The notes below the pieces were generated by a model, which saw only the letters and a list, made by a program, of their open reading frames with translations, was not told the origin of the DNA and made no database searches. This document shows, one piece after another, positions 58,889 to 64,000 of a stretch of 64,000 bases of DNA (positions are counted from its first letter, which is position 1; every line of letters begins with the position of its first letter). This DNA comes from WHSW01 sp963722175. Its GTDB lineage: Bacteria; Actinomycetota; Thermoleophilia; Solirubrobacterales; 70-9. A program made the position numbers and the translations under genes. The DNA lies in NCBI GenBank assembly GCA_963722175.1, contig CAVRKA010000004.1:806001-870000 (forward strand), written 5' to 3'.

Positions 58889-61156
58889 GTGAAGGACGGG
58901 ACCGTTACGTCGCGGGGAGGAAGGTATTCCCGAGTGCGTGGTCGCTGGTCGAGCGACCGCGTTCACCCGATCCTGGTCCTCGGGCGCCTCGCGGTGTGGA
59001 TCGCCCGCCGGATCCGCGAGCACCCGCTGATCAGCGCGGTCTACCTGCTCGCGCTCGGCGGCCTGATCGCGGTCGGCTTCGTCTCCGAGCTCGATCCGTA
59101 CGGCAAGATCGGCTGGGCCGCGGCGGGGCTCCTGATCCTGCTCGGCACGGTTGCCACCGTGGTGGGATTCGCGAACTTCCTGGTGGGCGAGCTGCGGGTG
59201 CACGGCGAGCGGCAGCATCGGCACCTCCGCGAGCGGTTCGACCGGGACGAGGACCAGTTGCGCTCCGCGCACCGCTCGCGGGAGCGACTCGAGGCGCGGG
59301 CGGGCAAGCTGGAGGCGGCGCAGGCCGAGATCAAGGACCTCGCCGCCCGTGGTGCGACCGGCGCGGACGCCGCCGCCGGCGAGCTCGAGCGGCTCACCGC
59401 CGAGCGCGAGGCAGACAAGCGGGAGCTCAGCGCGACGCTGAACCGGATCGCGGACCAGCGCGCGGCCGACGCCGAGTCCGCCGCGGCGGGATTCGAGCGG
59501 ATCGACACCCAGCGCGCCGCGGACCAGGAGGCGCTCAGGGCGCTCGAGCCGAGGTTGATGGCGGCGCTCGGGTCGAAGCACGAGACGCTCGAGACCGAGC
59601 TGCGCGCGGAGCTGGGGGCGAGCCGGGCCGCCCTCGAGACCGAGTTGCGGGAGGCGGTCGAGGACAGCGCACGGGGCCTCTCGCGGGCGCGCAAGGCGCT
59701 GAAGGCCGATCGGGCGCGCCTCGCGGAGCTCGAGGCGGGGCAGACGGCCCTCCGCGGCGAGATCCAGGAGCGGATTGCGAGCCTGGACGCCGCGTACCGC
59801 GAGGAGCTGACCGTGAAGCTGCACGACATCGCCGGTGAGCAGGCCGCGAACACGGACGAGCTCCGGAGCAGGCTGGAGGAGATCGAGACCGGCCGTCAGC
59901 CCGAGATCCAGGGCCTGAAGGTGAAACTGAGCGAGCTCGCGGCGAGGCAGAAGTTCGGAGCCGAGGAGATCGAGGCGAAGCTCGAGGAGCTCACCCGCAG
60001 GACGGCCGAGACGGAGGACGTCGACGCGAAGCTCAGCGAGCTCGCCGGGCGGGCCGCCGACGCGAAGGAGATCGAGGCGAAGCTCGAGGAGCTCGCCGGG
60101 CGGACGGCCGACGCGAAGGAGATCGAGGCGAAGCTCGAGGAGCTCGCCGGGCGGACGGCCGACGCGAAGGAGATCGAGGCGAAGCTCGAGGAGCTCGCCG
60201 GGCGGACGGCCGACGCGAAGGAGATCGAGGCGAAGCTCGAGGAGCTCGCCGGGCAGACGGCCGACACGCAGGCGATCGAGAAGAAGCTCGAGCGGGTCGC
60301 CAAGCAGGGCGCCGCCGAGGGATCAGCGCTGGAGGAGAGGCTGAACCGGCTCGGCACGAAGGTGAACCGGGTTGCGGATCGCAACGTCTCGCTGGAGATC
60401 CTCTCGACGCTGCGGCAGGTTCGCGCCCTCTGGGACCAGCGGGTCGACGGCGCCGCCGCTCGGGTCGACGGCAACGAGCACGGCCACGCGCTGATGATGG
60501 CCCAGCTGATCGCCGACGAGCTGGACAGCCCGGGTGCGCTGCGGGGCAAGGTCCTGGTCGAGGTCGGGAGCACCCGCGAGCGAGACCCCGATCAGGGATC
60601 GACCGAGAAGCTCGCGATCTTCACCGCGCTGACCGAGATGCGGTTCGTCACCGTCGACATGGACCCGGCCAACACGAAGCGGGTCCGCACCCTGCTGCGC
60701 CACCTCAACCCGCAGGCGATCGCGGTCGCGGCGCGTGGCGAGCTGTTCCTCTCCGAATGGGACGGGCCGCTCGACTACGCCTACCTGGACGCGTTCGACT
60801 TCTACCACGAGAACCACTCGGCCGAGCGCCAGGAGAGCTACCGGCAGCACCTCGACACGGAGATCAACGACGAGGAGTGCTGGCAGATGCATCAGGCATG
60901 CGCGGCGGCTCTGATCCCGCGGATGTCCGACGGCGGGATCGTCGTCATCGACGACACCTGGAGGGACGACGCCGACGAGTACCACGGCAAGGGCAAGCTC
61001 GCGGTCCCACTGCTGCTGGCGAGCGGATTCGAGACGGTCTCCGAGATGCCCCGCGCCCTGGCGCTGAAGCGCACCGGCGGCGGTCCCGCGCAGTCCGAGG
61101 CGGACGTCTTCGAGCGCGAGTGGCAGGCGCTGCGCCAGGCGGCCGAGGCGCCCTGA
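58889..61156 (+). CDS. membrane-anchored coiled-coil protein with C-terminal methyltransferase-like domain
   Basis: 755 residues from GTG 58889. Two membrane helices (~44-66 and ~72-98: ISAVYLLALGGLIAVGFVSE, GWAAAGLLILLGTVATVVGF) are followed by ~400 residues of charged, Ala/Glu/Leu-rich coiled coil. This includes four 17-residue units DAKEIEAKLEELAGRTA. Residues ~530-745 form a class I methyltransferase-like fold (RGKVLVEVGSTRERDPDQGS, EMRFVTVDMDPANTKRVRTL, MSDGGIVVIDDTWRDDADEY). The anchor (ELDPxGKxGWAAAGLLxLxG...GFANFLVGELR) matches the giant protein nearly residue for residue. By analogy with WbdD it may measure and cap a glycan; this is inference. Confidence 0.85.
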   Translation: MKDGTVTSRGGRYSRVRGRWSSDRVHPILVLGRLAVWIARRIREHPLISAVYLLALGGLIAVGFVSELDPYGKIGWAAAGLLILLGTVATVVGFANFLVGELRVHGERQHRHLRERFDRDEDQLRSAHRSRERLEARAGKLEAAQAEIKDLAARGATGADAAAGELERLTAEREADKRELSATLNRIADQRAADAESAAAGFERIDTQRAADQEALRALEPRLMAALGSKHETLETELRAELGASRAALETELREAVEDSARGLSRARKALKADRARLAELEAGQTALRGEIQERIASLDAAYREELTVKLHDIAGEQAANTDELRSRLEEIETGRQPEIQGLKVKLSELAARQKFGAEEIEAKLEELTRRTAETEDVDAKLSELAGRAADAKEIEAKLEELAGRTADAKEIEAKLEELAGRTADAKEIEAKLEELAGRTADAKEIEAKLEELAGQTADTQAIEKKLERVAKQGAAEGSALEERLNRLGTKVNRVADRNVSLEILSTLRQVRALWDQRVDGAAARVDGNEHGHALMMAQLIADELDSPGALRGKVLVEVGSTRERDPDQGSTEKLAIFTALTEMRFVTVDMDPANTKRVRTLLRHLNPQAIAVAARGELFLSEWDGPLDYAYLDAFDFYHENHSAERQESYRQHLDTEINDEECWQMHQACAAALIPRMSDGGIVVIDDTWRDDADEYHGKGKLAVPLLLASGFETVSEMPRALALKRTGGGPAQSEADVFEREWQALRQAAEAP
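60059..60262 (+). repeat. four 51-bp tandem repeats in the coiled-coil region
   Basis: Units start at 60059, 60110, 60161 and 60212. The first three are identical and the fourth differs by one base (cagacg for cggacg). Degenerate copies flank them. Each unit adds 17 residues (DAKEIEAKLEELAGRTA) in frame, so slippage would change the coil length without disrupting the downstream domain. Confidence 0.92.
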
Positions 61157-61169
61157 GCGCGCCGCCCGG

Positions 61170-62405
61170 TTAGCCCGCTTCGCCGGATTCCGCCCCCGCG
61201 GAGGGAGCCGGGCCGCGCAACAGCCGGCGCCGCAGCGGGTACCCACCCGACCCGATCCGCCGCAGCCGGCGGATCTCATGGCGCGTCAGGTAGGCGCCGA
61301 CGCGCGTCTGCAGCACCCGCACCGGGACCACCGTCGTCAGCAGCCGGTCGCGCGCTGCCCGGGAGCGGGCGCCGTCCGTTCCACCGGGCCGCCCGTTCGC
61401 GGCCAGCTCGAGCACGGTCACCCCGCCAACCGCGCGTGCCACGAGGGTGAGCCAGCGGCGTGGGCGCGGGCCGGCCCGCCGCCCCGGGGGCGGGAACGGA
61501 ATCAGGTAGCGCAGCAGCTGACGGCGGAAGAGGATCGGCCCGCGGCCCGGCTCCTCGCCGTCGGCCAGCGACTCGATCCCGGTCTCCAGCTCGCGGGGCG
61601 CCTGCGCCGAGCCGAGGCCGACGTCGCCCGCCGAGCCCTCCGCAGGGTCGTCAAGGATCACGGCGTTCGATCCCGAGTCGAGCGCGGCGAGCATGTCGGC
61701 GAGCAGGGTGGGGGGCCAGTCGTGGTCGAGGTCCGTGAGGACCGCGTACGGCGCGTCCGCCGGGGCCAGCTCCAGCGCCCGCTCGAGCGCGTCACCGACG
61801 CCTGCCGCCGGGTCACGGCGCTCGAGCGTGAACCGGGGCCAGTCCTCGGCCAGTTCGCGGAGCTGGTCGAAGCGCCTGGCGGGCGAGCCGGCGTCGCAGA
61901 CGATGCAGACCCAGTTGCGATACGTCTGCGCGCGGAGGTCCTTCGCCAGGGTCCGAAAGCGCTTGACGTCGAGCGCGTCGGTGGCCAGGCAGATCGCGAT
62001 CTTCGGACCCAGGGAGCGGGCGCCGGTCACCGAACCGTCGCCACGGTCGGCGGCCTCCTTGAAGTCGAGCTGCGGTGGCGCCCAGCCCGGGACGAGCCGG
62101 ACCGTTCCCAGCGCCCGGCGACGGCGGCGCCTGCCGATCCTGGCGTCGAGCTCGACCAGGACGCTGCGCGGTTCCTCGGTCGCCGGAAGATCGGCCACCG
62201 CCCACCATCCCTGGGCTCCGGACGAGCCGGAGCCCGCGAGCTTCCCGCCGAGGGCCTGCGCTTGGCCGTCGAGCAGCAGGCGCACGGAGCGCACGCGGCG
62301 CCCGTCGGCCGAGCACGATCCCTGCAGCACCGCACAGGTTCCCTGGCCGACGGGGATCTCCTCGGGGAGGCCGCCGGCGACCGTCGCCTCGAGCTCTTCC
62401 GTCAT
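61170..62405 (-). CDS. glycosyltransferase family 2-like protein with N-terminal beta domain
   Basis: 411 residues from ATG 62405. Residues ~1-130 form a Gly-rich beta region (SVRLLLDGQAQALGGKLAGS, WWAVADLPATEEPRSVLVEL). ~140-300 is GT-A-like: KIAICLATDALDVKRFRTLA, LRAQTYRNWVCIVCDAGSPA, VGDALERALELAPADAPYAV then LTDLDHDWPPTLLADMLAAL with a D-x-D-type site. The C-terminus is Arg-rich (GGYPLRRRLLRGPAPSAG). TACCCT at 62414-62419 lies eight bases upstream. It is convergent with the coiled-coil gene and divergent from wzt. The transferase call is good; the N-terminal domain is unrecognised. Confidence 0.8.
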   Translation of the reverse strand: MTEELEATVAGGLPEEIPVGQGTCAVLQGSCSADGRRVRSVRLLLDGQAQALGGKLAGSGSSGAQGWWAVADLPATEEPRSVLVELDARIGRRRRRRALGTVRLVPGWAPPQLDFKEAADRGDGSVTGARSLGPKIAICLATDALDVKRFRTLAKDLRAQTYRNWVCIVCDAGSPARRFDQLRELAEDWPRFTLERRDPAAGVGDALERALELAPADAPYAVLTDLDHDWPPTLLADMLAALDSGSNAVILDDPAEGSAGDVGLGSAQAPRELETGIESLADGEEPGRGPILFRRQLLRYLIPFPPPGRRAGPRPRRWLTLVARAVGGVTVLELAANGRPGGTDGARSRAARDRLLTTVVPVRVLQTRVGAYLTRHEIRRLRRIGSGGYPLRRRLLRGPAPSAGAESGEAG

Positions 62406-62483
62406 CGCCGGGAAGGGTAGTGGGGGTCCACCGGCCACGGCCCGCGGGGGCGCGGATCGGCCGGGCCTTCTAGCATTCCCCCG

Positions 62484-63317
62484 ATGGCATACGCGATCGA
62501 GGCACGGGACCTCGGAAAGTCATTTCTCGTGCCGGAGCGGAAGGTCGAGACCCTCAGGGAGCGGGTCGCGACCGGCAAGCTGAGGCCGAAGGCGGACCTG
62601 ATGCCGGCCCTGCGGTCGGTCTCCTTCGGGATCCGCCCCGGAGAGTTCTTCGGCGTCGTCGGCCGCAACGGATCGGGCAAGAGCACCCTGCTGAAGCTGA
62701 TGGCGGGGATCTACCGCGCCGACTCGGGGACCGTCACGGCGCGCGGCCAGGTGGCCCCGATCATCGAGCTCGGGGTCGGCTTCAACAATGAGCTCAGCGC
62801 GGCCGACAACGTGCTGATCAACGGGGTGATGATGGGCCTCTCGGAGACGGAGGCGCACCGGCGCCTGTTCCGGATCATCGAGTTCGCCGGCCTGCAGCGG
62901 TTCATCGGCCTGAAGCTGAAGAACTACTCCTCCGGGATGCGGGTGCGCCTGGCCTTCTCGATCATGGTCCACATCGACGCCGACGTGATGCTGATCGACG
63001 AGGTGCTGGCGGTCGGCGACGGCGCGTTCAAGGCGCAATCCGAGGCCGCGATGCGCGAGCTCCACGCCTCCGGACGGACGATCGTGCTCGTCACCCACTC
63101 GATGGGCGTGATCCAGAAGCTCTGCGATCGCGCGATGCTGCTCGAGCGCGGCACGATCGACACGATCGGCGATCCCGCCACGGTCGCCAACCGCTATCGC
63201 GAGGTCCTCGGCCAGCGGGTGTCGGCTCCGCCTCAGCCGGCCCAGGACGCGACGCCGAAGGCGAAGGGCCGGGCGAGGCCGAAGCGGCGTGCGTCGCGGA
63301 GCCGGGTGTCGTCATGA
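62484..63317 (+). CDS. wzt: polysaccharide ABC exporter ATPase (Wzt/TagH type)
   Basis: 277 residues. The opening AIEARDLGKSFLVPERKVET with a long insert before PALRSVSFGIRPGEFFGVVG, Walker A VVGRNGSGKSTLLKLMAGIY, IIELGVGFNNELSAADNVLI then NGVMMGLSETEA, signature KNYSSGMRVRLAFSIMVHID and Walker B VMLIDEVLAVGDGAFK are all typical of Wzt. It lacks the C-terminal carbohydrate-binding domain of the E. coli O9a type and ends in a basic tail (PKAKGRARPKRRASRSR). TAGCAT at 62471-62476 lies seven bases upstream of the ATG, suggesting a leaderless message. Confidence 0.93.
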   Translation: MAYAIEARDLGKSFLVPERKVETLRERVATGKLRPKADLMPALRSVSFGIRPGEFFGVVGRNGSGKSTLLKLMAGIYRADSGTVTARGQVAPIIELGVGFNNELSAADNVLINGVMMGLSETEAHRRLFRIIEFAGLQRFIGLKLKNYSSGMRVRLAFSIMVHIDADVMLIDEVLAVGDGAFKAQSEAAMRELHASGRTIVLVTHSMGVIQKLCDRAMLLERGTIDTIGDPATVANRYREVLGQRVSAPPQPAQDATPKAKGRARPKRRASRSRVSS

Positions 63318-64000
63318 GCGAGTCCGCGGCGACCGCCCCCAGCTTCGTCATCCCCGGCCCGGCGGCGATCGGCCCCGACCGGAAGCGGTTCTGGAGCCTG
63401 CTGTGGTTGACCTCGCGGGTCGAGTTCCGGCTCCGTTACCACGGTTCGGTCCTCGGCTACGTCTGGACGCTGCTCAATCCCCTGCTCTATTTCGGAGTGA
63501 TCTACGTGTTCTTCACCCACGTGATCCACTTCGGCCACGACATCGACCACTACGCGGCGCTGCTGCTGTTCAACATCATGCTGTTCCACTTCTTCACCGG
63601 TGCGACGACCGGGTCCGTCGCCTCCCTGGTCAAGCGTGAGCGGATGCTGCGGTCAACCGACTTCCCCCGGCTCGTGATCCCGGTCAGCGGCGTCGTCACC
63701 GCGATGTTCGTGCTCGTGGTCGGCCTGCCGGTCGCCTTCATGTTCCTGATCAGCGACGGCGGCACGCCGGTCTGGACCTGGCTCCTGACCCCGGTGGTCG
63801 TCGCGGTGCTGTTCGCCTTCACGCTCGGGGTGACGCTCCTGCTCTCGACCCTCTACGTCACCCTGCGCGACGTCTCGCAGATCTGGACGGTGGCGACCAG
63901 GGCGCTGTTCTACGCGAGCCCGGTCATCTACCCCGTCGAGCGCGTGCCGGAGGACTGGCGCGATCTCTACTACCTGAACCCGATCGCGCCGGCCCTCACC
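63314..64000 (+). CDS. wzm: polysaccharide ABC exporter permease (Wzm/TagG type), 3' end beyond window
   Basis: The ATG at 63314 overlaps the Wzt stop (ATGA). 229 residues are visible, open to the window end. The amphipathic start DRKRFWSLLWLTSRVEFRLR followed by YHGSVLGYVWTLLNPLLYFG is the hallmark of Wzm/TagG permeases. Membrane helices follow (VIYVFFTHVIHFG, LVIPVSGVVTAMFVLVVGLP, LLTPVVVAVLFAFTLGVTLL) and the conserved LYVTLRDVSQIWTVATRALF then YASPVIYPVERVPEDWRDLY, ending at NPIAPALT. It forms the channel through which undecaprenyl-linked polysaccharide leaves the cell. Confidence 0.93.
   Translation, partial: MSESAATAPSFVIPGPAAIGPDRKRFWSLLWLTSRVEFRLRYHGSVLGYVWTLLNPLLYFGVIYVFFTHVIHFGHDIDHYAALLLFNIMLFHFFTGATTGSVASLVKRERMLRSTDFPRLVIPVSGVVTAMFVLVVGLPVAFMFLISDGGTPVWTWLLTPVVVAVLFAFTLGVTLLLSTLYVTLRDVSQIWTVATRALFYASPVIYPVERVPEDWRDLYYLNPIAPALT

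Noticed and set aside
59980..60262. CRISPR-like array because of regular repeats
   Set aside because: The repeats are contiguous without spacers, in frame, and encode coiled-coil units.

Overview
The window is a high-GC stretch with GTG/TTG starts and many four-base stop/start overlaps (ATGA, GTGA, TTGA). It reads as chromosome from an actinobacterium, most likely of class Thermoleophilia (Solirubrobacterales type). The lineage call rests on two secreted proteins with an N-terminal 'GNAVAYLALFFALTGTAIAA'-type signal followed by SADI/DLxxxSV repeats, and on a secreted protein ending in a CG-x-G-x-D-x-V-x-AD-type tail. Both protein types are familiar to me from that group. No insertion sequence, phage gene or CRISPR array was seen. 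One tRNA-Thr(GGU) is present.

Layout. (1) 1-9.5 kb: a metabolic and surface-protein block. It has an Lrp/AsnC regulator divergent from a DUF6421 protein, three secreted or anchored proteins, a small membrane protein, an SDR, a sulfotransferase, a Ca-binding-repeat-like secreted protein and a threonine-aldolase-family enzyme. (2) 9.5-14.7 kb, minus strand: a complete lasso-peptide pathway. From the promoter it runs RRE protein B1 (PqqD-like), HPr-kinase-like tailoring kinase, transglutaminase-like leader peptidase B2, Asn-synthetase-like cyclase C, two 43-residue precursor genes behind their own promoter, and a nucleotidyltransferase. Both precursors end in Ser, the residue that kinases of this type phosphorylate. 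No dedicated exporter lies beside it. (3) 16.3-46 kb: a large cell-surface glycan island. It has an O-antigen-ligase/polymerase-like protein, a Wzz-like protein, a flippase, a polyprenyl-phosphate sugar transferase, WecG-type, GT2, GT4 and GT8 glycosyltransferases, many methyltransferases, sulfotransferases, acyltransferases, two alkaline-phosphatase-superfamily proteins, a stand-alone GGDEF protein and two broken genes flanking a tylF-type gene. (4) 47.2-64 kb: a second glycan operon. It has another initiating sugar transferase, a 1,732-residue protein (DUF115-like, glycosyltransferase, FkbM methyltransferase, membrane anchor, coiled coil, sulfotransferase), an 1,112-residue protein with two tandem sulfotransferase-like modules, a third copy of that module, a membrane-anchored coiled-coil methyltransferase-like protein, a glycosyltransferase and a Wzt/Wzm ABC exporter that runs off the window.

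How it fits together. Regions 3 and 4 carry parts for both a Wzx/Wzy-type and an ABC-transporter-type export route, each with its own initiating transferase, and many enzymes that could methylate, sulfate or acylate a glycan. The two membrane-anchored coiled-coil proteins share a near-identical anchor module but carry different terminal enzymes (sulfotransferase, methyltransferase-like) and sit next to Wzm/Wzt. This resembles the WbdD logic in which a coiled coil measures chain length and an end-modifying enzyme stops growth. Many start codons lie only 6-12 bases after a TAnnnT hexamer with no Shine-Dalgarno sequence, which suggests leaderless transcripts are common here.
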